DNA from: Caldora sp965222765
GTDB lineage: Bacteria > Cyanobacteriota > Cyanobacteriia > Cyanobacteriales > Coleofasciculaceae
Assembly: GCA_965222765.1 (NCBI GenBank)
Contig: CBDCVG010000104.1
Coordinates: 1-64,000 of the forward strand
DNA length: 64,000 nucleotides
Direction: 5' to 3'
Shown piece by piece: positions 16,275 to 24,038 of this stretch. The notes under the pieces were generated by a model, which saw only the letters and a program-made list of their open reading frames with translations, had not been told where the DNA came from and did no database searches. Each line of letters begins with the position of its first letter. Positions within the stretch are counted from its first letter, which is position 1. A program made the translations under genes and the position numbers.

Positions 16275-19200
16275 CTATGCAGCCCAATCCCTACACAAAA
16301 GTTCTGCTTGTTCAATGACGGTGAGAGTGGCTTTCTCCTGCTTATCTGGTGGATAGCCGTATTTTTTGAGCAGTCTTTTCACGGTTACCCGCAGTTTGGC
16401 TCGAACACTCTCTTTAACTGTCCAATCAATAGTGATGTTGTGCTTAATCGCTTTTACCAGCTCCCGTGCTATGGTTTTAAGCGTTTCATCTCCCAATACC
16501 TTTACCGCACTGTCATTAACCTCCAGAGCATCGTAAAAAGCAATCTCATCATCACTTAAACCTAAGTCTTCCCCGCGATTATGAGCTTCCCGTAGCTCTT
16601 TTGCTAACTCTATTAGCTCATTGATAATCTGTGCTGTTTCAATGGAGCGGTTCTGGTAAAGTTGCACAGTTTTTTCTAACATCTCACTGAAGGAGCGAGA
16701 CTGGATTAAGTTACTTTTAGACCTGGTTTTTATCTCATCGTTAATCAGTTTTTTCAGCACTTCCAAAGCGACATTTTTATGGGGTAGTCCCCGTACTTCT
16801 TCTAAAAACTCATCGGAGAGAATAGCAATATTAGGCTTCTTCAAACCAGCAGCAGCAAAAATGTCAATAACTTGATCTGAAACAACGGCTTTTGAGATAA
16901 TTTGACGGATGGCTACATCCAGGTCTTCTGGACTACGATTGTCGCTAGCAGTGTATTTGGTCAGGGCTACTTTAATTGCTTGGAAAAAGCCCACCTCATC
17001 ACGGATGGCAATAGCTTTATCGGTACTGCTGACAAGGGCATAGGCTTTATTCAGCTCTGTTACCGCTTTGATGTACCGTTTCTTGCCGTCTTCTAATCCT
17101 AAGATAAAATCTATGGCAGCAGGAATAAGGGAAACCCGTTCGGTTACTGTTCCGGTGAAGAAGGTAGTGTACTCAAAACCGTGATAGATCCCTTTCACCG
17201 TTTCGTACTTCTCCTGCATCAACTCTAATGCAAATTCAGTCGGAATACCTGTTTCTTCCCTGTCCCCTGCGGTATACTCTTTGAGGGCTTCTCTGAGTTG
17301 GTCGGCAATACCCAGGTAATCAACTACTAAGCCACCAGGTTTATCTTTGAAAACTCGATTAACCCGTGCGATCGCTTGCATTAAACTGTGACCCCGCATC
17401 GGCTTATCAATGTAGAGGGTGTGGAGGCATGGAGCATCAAATCCGGTGAGCCACATATCCCGAACAATGACCAGTTTCAGCTCATCGGTGGAGTCTTTGA
17501 ACCGTTTAGCGAGGGCTTTTCTCCGGCGTTTATTACGGATATGAGGCTGCATTGTCTGGTCATCTGCTGCCGAACCCGTCATCACTACTTTGATTGTGCC
17601 ACAAGCATCATCCTCCTTATGCCAATCGGGACGCAGTGCCACAATCGCCTTGTAGAGTTCTACACAGATGCGACGACTCATGCAGACAATCATCCCTTTT
17701 CCCTCAATGCTGGCAAGGCGGTTTTCAAAGTGGGTGATAATATCGGTGGCAATCTGGTCAATCCGTTTCTCTGCACCAACAAGAGCTTCCAATCGCGCCC
17801 ATTTACTCTTGAGTTTCTCTTTGGCAGTCTGTTCTTCAGTTTCAGTGATTTCTTCAAACTTGCTATCAATGTAGGGACGTTCTGACTCCGTGAGTTGGAT
17901 TTTTGCCAGTCGTCCTTCGTAGAAAATCTTGACGGTAGCTTCATCTTCCACAGCCCGTTGAATATCGTAAATATCAATATAGTTACCGAAAACAGCAGTG
18001 GTGTTTTTATCAGTGGCTTCTATTGGGGTCCCGGTAAATCCGATAAAGGAGGCGTTGGGGAGGGCATCTCTTAAATGTTTGGCAAAGCCATAGCTGATAG
18101 AGGTTTGCTTTTTCTCTGTGTTGGTGACAACCCGTGCGTTGAGTCCGTATTGGCTGCGGTGCGCTTCATCGGCAATAAAGATAATATTACGCCGTTTGGA
18201 GAGAGTAGGATAGTTTTCTGCTGCTTCGGGGGCAAACTTCTGGATGGTAGTAAAGACAATCCCCCCAGAGGCTACCTGGAGAAGTTCTTTAAGCTGCTGC
18301 CTGTCTTGTGCCTGGGTGGGAGTCTGACGCAAGAGATCTGTACTGGCAGAAAAGGTGTTAAACAGTTGATCATCAAGGTCATTTCTATCTGTTAGAACAA
18401 CTAAAGTTGGATTATGCAGGGCGGGATGCTGGACAATTTTTCCGGCATAAAAGGTCATAGTTAGGCTTTTCCCGCTGCCTTGAGTGTGCCAGATAACCCC
18501 AACTTTCTTATCCCCTGCTTCCGAGGTGGCTTGCACTGTTGATTCAATGGCTTTATTGACGGCGTGGTATTGGTGATACCCTGCCATCTTCTTAGTGATG
18601 GTATCTCCGTCTACTTCAAAGGTGATGAAGTAGCGCAGGATGTCCAGTAATCGGTCTTTCTGGAAAATGCCTTTGAGGGTAACTTCAAGTTCTGCCTGTT
18701 TTTTGGGAGCAATAGTTTCACCATCAATAGTACGCCAGGGCATAAACCATTCCCAATCGGCGGTGAGGGTGCCGACTCTGGCTTCTGTTCCGTCGGAGAT
18801 AATCAGGATTTCGTTGTAGGGGAAAAGAGAGGGAATCTGGGTTTTATAGGTTTGCAGTTGGTTAAATGCTCCTTTGACTGTAGCGTTTTTCTCTGTGGGG
18901 TTTTTCAGCTCGATAACGGCAAGGGGTAAACCGTTGAGGAAGATTACGACATCAGGGCGGCGGTTGTTTCTGTTTTCAATAACGGTAAACTGATTGACGG
19001 CTAACCAGTTGTTGTTATCAGGGTTGATAAAATCGACTAACCAAACTTTATCGTAGATGGTGCGTCCGTCTCTTTGGTAAGCTACATCCACACCATCTGT
19101 CAGGAATTTGTGGAAGCGGCGGTTGTTTTCAAACAGGTTGGGACTTTCAGCTCTGGTGATTTTGCGGATTGCGTCTTCTCTGGCAGAAGGGGGAATGTCA

Positions 19201-19370
19201 GGGTTAATGCTTTCTAGGGCGGTTTGGAGTCTTTCCTGGAGTACGGTGTCGGCGTAGGTTTGCCGTTCGGACTGTGGAGCATCTGGGGCGATGGTGTCCC
19301 CTGAAAGGATGGTATAGCCTATCTCTTGGAACCAGCTTAGGGTTGCTTGTTCAACTTCGGTTTCCCTCAT
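16275..19370 (-). CDS. hsdR: Type I restriction enzyme, R (endonuclease/translocase) subunit
   Basis: HsdR is the motor and nuclease subunit of a type I restriction system; it works only in complex with HsdM and HsdS. The 1031-residue protein appears complete. The N-terminal PD-(D/E)XK nuclease has RRPDVVIFLNGLPLAVIELKN (about 140-160). The superfamily 2 motor follows, with Walker A GSGKSLTM (about 298), ADEAHRSQYG, FTGTPIE, and a conserved helicase C-half with DMWLTGFDAPCLHTLYIDKP and QAIARVNR. The C-terminal part is helical. Its ATG is the edge of a perfect 25-bp palindrome, so no normal ribosome-binding site is free. The partner methylase gene is broken, so restriction is unlikely. Confidence 0.93.
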   Translation of the reverse strand: MRETEVEQATLSWFQEIGYTILSGDTIAPDAPQSERQTYADTVLQERLQTALESINPDIPPSAREDAIRKITRAESPNLFENNRRFHKFLTDGVDVAYQRDGRTIYDKVWLVDFINPDNNNWLAVNQFTVIENRNNRRPDVVIFLNGLPLAVIELKNPTEKNATVKGAFNQLQTYKTQIPSLFPYNEILIISDGTEARVGTLTADWEWFMPWRTIDGETIAPKKQAELEVTLKGIFQKDRLLDILRYFITFEVDGDTITKKMAGYHQYHAVNKAIESTVQATSEAGDKKVGVIWHTQGSGKSLTMTFYAGKIVQHPALHNPTLVVLTDRNDLDDQLFNTFSASTDLLRQTPTQAQDRQQLKELLQVASGGIVFTTIQKFAPEAAENYPTLSKRRNIIFIADEAHRSQYGLNARVVTNTEKKQTSISYGFAKHLRDALPNASFIGFTGTPIEATDKNTTAVFGNYIDIYDIQRAVEDEATVKIFYEGRLAKIQLTESERPYIDSKFEEITETEEQTAKEKLKSKWARLEALVGAEKRIDQIATDIITHFENRLASIEGKGMIVCMSRRICVELYKAIVALRPDWHKEDDACGTIKVVMTGSAADDQTMQPHIRNKRRRKALAKRFKDSTDELKLVIVRDMWLTGFDAPCLHTLYIDKPMRGHSLMQAIARVNRVFKDKPGGLVVDYLGIADQLREALKEYTAGDREETGIPTEFALELMQEKYETVKGIYHGFEYTTFFTGTVTERVSLIPAAIDFILGLEDGKKRYIKAVTELNKAYALVSSTDKAIAIRDEVGFFQAIKVALTKYTASDNRSPEDLDVAIRQIISKAVVSDQVIDIFAAAGLKKPNIAILSDEFLEEVRGLPHKNVALEVLKKLINDEIKTRSKSNLIQSRSFSEMLEKTVQLYQNRSIETAQIINELIELAKELREAHNRGEDLGLSDDEIAFYDALEVNDSAVKVLGDETLKTIARELVKAIKHNITIDWTVKESVRAKLRVTVKRLLKKYGYPPDKQEKATLTVIEQAELLCRDWAA

Positions 19371-19415
19371 CCCCTAGCCCCTTCTCCCCAGGGAGAAGGG
19401 GCTAGGGGATGAGGG
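19364..19415. repeat. Perfect 25-bp palindrome covering the hsdR start codon
   Basis: The left arm 19364-19388 is exactly complementary to the right arm 19391-19415, with only CA between them. The arms contain CTAGCCCCTTCTCCC and its complement. The hsdR ATG (19368-19370, minus strand) lies inside the left arm. The sequence is of the same type as the palindromes at 19875-19952. Confidence 0.9.
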
Positions 19416-19493
19416 GGAGTGGAGTTATCTTGGCGGGGAATTGGGACTGGAGTTAAGTTATTTAGAAGGAAGGAGAGGGTTGATATTTGAGTC

Positions 19494-19886
19494 ATGAATG
19501 AGGAAGAGAGGATTTCAGAGTTGGCGGGGATTAAGCGCCATATTCCGGAGGTTTTGCTGGAAAGGGCGCGGGAACTTCGTAGAATACAAACTCCTGCTGA
19601 GTCTATTTTATGGGAATGTTTACGCGATCGTCGTTTATGGGATACGAAATTTCGCCGACAACACAATATCGGTAGATATATTGTGGATTTCTATTGTCAC
19701 CAACATCGTTTGGTTATCGAAGTTGACGGTGAGATTCATCAGTATCAGCAGACGGAAGATGAAATCCGAGAAAATTGGTTGCGAAGCCAAGGCTTTAGGG
19801 TTATTCGTTTCACCAATGATGAAGTCTTCCACAATTTAAGTGCTGTTCTCGAAGAGGTTGCCCTCACCCTAAATCCCTCTCCCTAA
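19494..19886 (+). CDS. DUF559 endonuclease-like protein
   Basis: A 130-residue protein of the DUF559 family, which has a very-short-patch-repair/PD-(D/E)XK-like fold. ARELRRIQTPAESILWECLR is followed by FRRQHNIGRYIVDFYCHQH, LVIEVDGEIHQ and RVIRFTNDEVF; the Asp/Glu/Asp set around IVDFYC and IEVDGE would be the active site. It lies on the opposite strand between hsdS and hsdR. Its last codons (LTLNPSP) run into the flanking palindromic repeat. Its target and role are unknown. The layout suggests a small cassette inserted into the restriction locus. Confidence 0.8.
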   Translation: MNEEERISELAGIKRHIPEVLLERARELRRIQTPAESILWECLRDRRLWDTKFRRQHNIGRYIVDFYCHQHRLVIEVDGEIHQYQQTEDEIRENWLRSQGFRVIRFTNDEVFHNLSAVLEEVALTLNPSP

Positions 19887-19952
19887 TTGGGAGAGGGACT
19901 TTGACTCCCCTTTTCCTGTATCCAACTCCCCTTCTCCTCGCAGGAGAAGGGG
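19875..19952. repeat. Two palindromes at the DUF559 3' end
   Basis: CCCTCTCCC-TAATT-GGGAGAGGG (19875-19897) is followed by CCCCTTCTCCT-CGC-AGGAGAAGGGG (19928-19952). The first overlaps the DUF559 stop codon. The second shares CCCCTTCTCC with the palindrome at the hsdR start. Confidence 0.8.
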
Positions 19953-20111
19953 CCGGGGGATGAGGTCAAAATTTCACGGGATCTTCCAGTAGAGGCTGGG
20001 TGTGGGGTGTAGAGTTTTTATTTATTCTCAAAAGACCGAATCAATGCTCAATAGTGATTGACTTTCGGGCAAAGGGAATTCAAAAACTGTCATTGCCCAG
20101 ATCCTCTGAAG

Positions 20112-21482
20112 TTAGAGGATAGTTTCTATCTTTTCTTCTGCTTCAGCAACCCGTATTTCCCCTGACATTAGTTTGGGGAGGAGGGTGTTGCGGAGGGTGG
20201 AGAGGGTGCGGGATTCACAAATATTATGGAGACTTCTTAGAACAAGATTCTTCACGATTAGTGTGTGTTGAGTCAGGATTTCTGAAGGAGGTAATAGCAT
20301 AAGCATCTGCTTCAGGTGCATAGGACCGAAATTTTTTTGGACACTTCCGCAAGCACGCATATTTAATTCTTCTTGAAAAAGATTCGATTCGATGTATCCA
20401 AGTAAAAACTCCCACGAGCAATTGCTAGTTATTGGTCGCATTCTTATAACACTGGTATTAAGCATTAACGGAAGATGTTCGCCTCGAACTATTGCCAAAC
20501 GTCCCAACGTTCCCGATGTTGAGACAACGATATCCTTTTCTTGCAACAAAAAATGTTTATACTTACCATATGCTTCTTCGTCAGCAACACGGTTTGCTGT
20601 ATCGAGTATTAAATCTCGATTTTTAATACATCGGATATTGATAAATTTAGTTCCCTCATCGGAATTTGTGTATTGCCAATTTCTGATTCCTGGACCTTCC
20701 AAAAAGTCTATAACCTCTGGCAATGGCTTTACCTCCCACCCCTTCGGAATCAACCCCAAAGGCGAATCCTGAAACGAATCGGGGAAAAGTGCAGCGGTGG
20801 CAGCATCCATTCCGGCGGGCTGTCTGCCTTCCATTTTCGCTCTTACGGGGTCAAAATCCACGAACCAGGACTTGAAAATAGCCCGCGCCATCGCTTCTAG
20901 CGTCTGGTTCATCTTCTGGTTCAATTCGATTTTGTCATCAAGGGTTCCCAGGATTCTTGCGATCGCTTTCTGTTCAGGAAGAGGAGGGAGTAAAATTGGA
21001 AACTTTCGGAAATAAGTAAGATTAGTTTTGGGAACTCCGGTGACTTCTGAATCTCGAATAACTTTATTTCGACTAGTAGGAGAGGTAACATAATAATAAA
21101 CAAATAATGGCTCAGCAATTTCTCTGTTAACAGATAGTTTCATCTGATTAGATGAAAGTAAAAATCTTTCATAACGATGATTTGATGGTATTATTGCCGT
21201 CTGTCCTAATGTTCCTTTTTTTGTAAAAATAATATCTTCAGAATGGCATAAACTTCTTTCTAAACGACTTGCGGTTTTTGAGGAAACAAATACAAACTCA
21301 TCATCTCTAAATCGAATATCTCCCAAAGAGAGGTTTGCTCCTCGAACGACAGGAATACCAAAAGAAACATATTCAGATGCGGGAAGGTTTGAGCCAAATG
21401 GACCATCCACAAACCCATGTCCATCCTTTCGAGCAATCATTTCTAATGTCATCATTTGCCATTCAATGGGAAAATTTATCAT
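20112..21482 (-). CDS. hsdS: Type I restriction enzyme, S (specificity) subunit
   Basis: HsdS chooses the bipartite DNA target of the type I complex. The 456-residue protein holds two target-recognition domains (about 1-175 and 235-400). A conserved helical spacer separates them (LLPPLPEQKAIARILGTLDD, then NQTLEAMARAIFKSWFVDF), and a second, shorter spacer closes the protein. The FGSNLPASEYV and PVVRGANL phrases are typical of TRD1. The start ATG overlaps the stop of the upstream DUF1016 gene (ATGA). It appears intact although its methylase partner is broken. Confidence 0.9.
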   Translation of the reverse strand: MINFPIEWQMMTLEMIARKDGHGFVDGPFGSNLPASEYVSFGIPVVRGANLSLGDIRFRDDEFVFVSSKTASRLERSLCHSEDIIFTKKGTLGQTAIIPSNHRYERFLLSSNQMKLSVNREIAEPLFVYYYVTSPTSRNKVIRDSEVTGVPKTNLTYFRKFPILLPPLPEQKAIARILGTLDDKIELNQKMNQTLEAMARAIFKSWFVDFDPVRAKMEGRQPAGMDAATAALFPDSFQDSPLGLIPKGWEVKPLPEVIDFLEGPGIRNWQYTNSDEGTKFINIRCIKNRDLILDTANRVADEEAYGKYKHFLLQEKDIVVSTSGTLGRLAIVRGEHLPLMLNTSVIRMRPITSNCSWEFLLGYIESNLFQEELNMRACGSVQKNFGPMHLKQMLMLLPPSEILTQHTLIVKNLVLRSLHNICESRTLSTLRNTLLPKLMSGEIRVAEAEEKIETIL

Positions 21483-22536
21483 TCTTCTCCCTCCTCCACA
21501 GAAAACGCTTCCAACTCAGCTTCCAACTCCTCAATCGTCGGTAAATCCGTCTGCAACTGCTCCGGTAAGGACTTCGTAATCTGCGCTTGCCACTCTGCAA
21601 CCCCAATCGGTTTCCTCATATCCCGCAGTGCATATTCTGCCGTTACCCGTTCCTTTGCCTTGCACAAAATCATCCCAATACTTGGATTGTCTACTGGATG
21701 TTTCAGTAAATCATCAACTGCGGAAAGATAGAAATTCATCTTCCCCGCATCTTCTGGAATAAATGCCCTGGCTTTTAATTCGATAACGACAAAACAGCGC
21801 AATTTTAGGTGATAAAAAAGCAAATCGACAAAGTAATCTTTATCTGCCACTTTCAACAGATACTGATTCCCCACAAACGCAAACCCTGCACCCAATTCTA
21901 GTAAAAAGCTAGTGATGTGTTTGACCAACTCTTTCTCAATAGCGCGTTCGTGTGCTTCTTCCCCAAGATTGAGAAAATCAAACACATACGGGTCTTTAAA
22001 AGTTTCTCTGGCTAAATCTGATTGAGGAGCAGGTAGCGTTTGCTCAAAATTAGCGATTGCTCTGCCTTCTCGACGGTAAAGATCGGTTTCAATTTGTAAG
22101 CTTAAAACATTCCGTGACCATCCATGCTCTCTAATCTTGCGGATATACCATTCTCGCTCTTGGGCGTCCTTAATCTTATTCAGCAGCATTAGATTTTGAC
22201 CCCAGGGAATTTCTGCAACAAGTTGTTGCAGAATTGGATTACCACGGACAGATTCACTCAACCGTCGCATATTCCAGAGGTTACGGGGAGAAAACCCTTG
22301 AGGTGGGGAAAACTTCTCTTGAGGTCTTGAGAAAGACGTTCGATAACCGACTTGCCCCACCCTTCCTCATCCTGTTTCTGCAAAATGCGATCGCCTATAG
22401 TAAGGTAAAGTTCAATTAAGGAACGGTTGACCGATAAAGCAGTTTTAATCTGCGCTGATTGGATATTGTGCTTAATCTCTTCAAGGAAAACTCGATACCC
22501 TTCATCGGGGATAAAAATGTCCCGCTTAGAACTCAT
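21479..22536 (-). pseudogene. DUF1016/YhcG-like PDDEXK nuclease, frameshifted
   Basis: Two overlapping frames make one protein. The first (22536 to about 22290) has the DUF1016 N-terminal domain (SVNRSLIELYLTIGDRILQK, LSQDLKRSFPHLKGF). The second (to 21479) has the rest: SPRNLWNMRRLSES, IPWGQNLMLL, and the nuclease core DYFVDLLFYHLKL with CFVVIELKA. The break is at a run of four A/T at 22291-22294, where one more base would restore PHLKGFSPRNLW. YhcG-like proteins occur in restriction loci and as RNA/DNA nucleases. The gene overlaps the hsdM stop by 11 bases. A sequencing error at this homopolymer is possible. Confidence 0.8.
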
Positions 22537-23857
22537 ACCCCAACCCCCGCAAGTTCTCCCGAATAGCTACCTCTAACCGTGCCGATTCTGTGAACTGTTC
22601 ATTGAGGGTCGCAGTCAACCGCTGCATCTTCTCCTCGAAAGGTTCACCATCCTCTTCAACCTCTTCTGCTCCAACATACCGCCCCGGTGTCAGCACATAA
22701 CCGTGACTTTTAATCTCTTCCCAACTGGCACTCTTACAGAAACCAGGGATATCTTCTAGGGGCAAGGTGACTTACCATGTGCTGCATCCAGGCATAGTTG
22801 GCATTACCAACAGGGGGTGTGCCGTACTGCCACCGTCCATCCTCTCTTAACCGCTCCCCACCCCAATCACTAATGTTAAACGGGGGGTTGGCAAGGATAA
22901 AATCTGCTTTGAGGTCTTTATGCTGGTCATTGTGGAAACTGTCCGCATTGCGAGTGCCAAGATTGCCTTCAATGCCACGGATTGCCAGGTTCATTTTACT
23001 CAGTTTCCAGGTAGTAGGATTCGACTCCTGCCCGTAGATGGAAATATCCCCAATCCTTCCACCATGCGCTAAGACAAATTTCTCTGACTGGACAAACATT
23101 CCCCCCGAACCACAGCACGGGTCATACACTCTCCCTTTGTACGGTTCGAGCATCTCCACCAACACCTGTACGACACAGCGAGGTGTATAGAACTGTCCAC
23201 CATTTTTGCCTTCTGCACTGGCAAACTTCCCCAGAAAATATTCATATACACGCCCTAAAACATCCTGAGAGCGGCTCTTTTCATCTCCTAAACCGATAGT
23301 TGCAACCAGATCAATCAGCTCCCCTAACAGCCGTTTATCAAGAGCTGGCTTACCATATTCTTTGGGAAGTACTCCTTTGAGGGATGGATTCTCCTTTTCG
23401 ATCGCACTCATGCCATCATCAAGCAGTTTACCAATCTCCGGTTGTTTGGCGTTACTTTGTAGATGTGACCATCGCGCAGCTTCGGGAACGTAGAAGATAT
23501 TTTCAGCAAGATACTCATCCCGCTCTTCCGGGTCGGCGTATTCATCCGCTTTTAAGTGATCATACAGCAGATTGCAGGTATATGAGGTACAGTAAAACTC
23601 TTATGAGGTAAGCATATTGTCCTACATGAGTGTACCTCACCAAGATGAAATGTGCTGTATAATTCCCTAAAGGCATCAGAGATGTATTTGAGAAAAACCA
23701 GTCCTAAGACAACGTGCTTATATTCGGCTGCATCCATATGACCACGCAGCTTGTCGGCTGCTTGCCACAGCTTCTCTTCAAACCCTAGCTTGGCTCCGTT
23801 GCCCTTCTTTTTCCTCGCTGTTGTCTTTCCCTTTGGCACAATTACTCCACATCGCAC
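22526..23857 (-). pseudogene. hsdM: Type I restriction enzyme, M (methylase) subunit, broken
   Basis: Three pieces in different frames form a defective HsdM, the N6-adenine methylase subunit. Piece 1 (23857 to about 23650) has GFEEKLWQAADKLRGHMDA and VVLGLVFLKYISDAF. A short foreign stretch follows. Piece 2 (about 23570 to 22765) restarts with DEYLAENIFYVP and has the SAM motif DPCCGSGGMF and the catalytic NPPF. At HMVSHLAP it jumps to piece 3, DIPGFCKSASWEEIKSHGYV, losing roughly 110 residues (the region with LPGQLFYSTQIP in relatives) and changing frame. The likely start is a GTG near 23839 after GGAG. Methylation is surely lost. Confidence 0.88.
23584..23638. repeat. Short insertion in hsdM with inverted ends
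   Basis: GAGGTACA and TGTACCTC are exact 8-bp inverted repeats 39 bases apart. They sit exactly where the hsdM frame is interrupted, between YISDAFREL and the resumed DHLKADEYADPE. It looks like a tiny insertion element or its remnant. Confidence 0.5.
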
Positions 23858-23979
23858 TTTAGCCCACGCTATTTTAGGGGTTTGACCCTCCAGTTAATTG
23901 ACCCACAGTATCAGTCATTAATCAAGCGTCATTGGTCAAAGCGTACAAAGGATAAATGACACTTGACAAAGAACGCTTG

Positions 23980-24006
23980 CATCCCACGTACTTTAGTCGT
24001 GGGATG
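23980..24006. repeat. IS200/IS605-end-like hairpin
   Basis: CATCCCACG-TACTTTAGT-CGTGGGATG is a perfect 9-bp stem of the type found at the right end of cyanobacterial TnpB elements. No transposase gene adjoins it, so it is a solo end or a MITE-like remnant between hsdM and the next gene. Confidence 0.6.
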
Positions 24007-24038
24007 AGCTTAATTGTTACTTGTTCAGCAAACTCTAG

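Noticed and set aside
19367..19666. Minus-strand 99-residue frame over the DUF559 gene
   Set aside because: It is the antisense of DUF559 and of a palindrome; its PLAPSPWGEG end is a signature of the repeat, not a protein.
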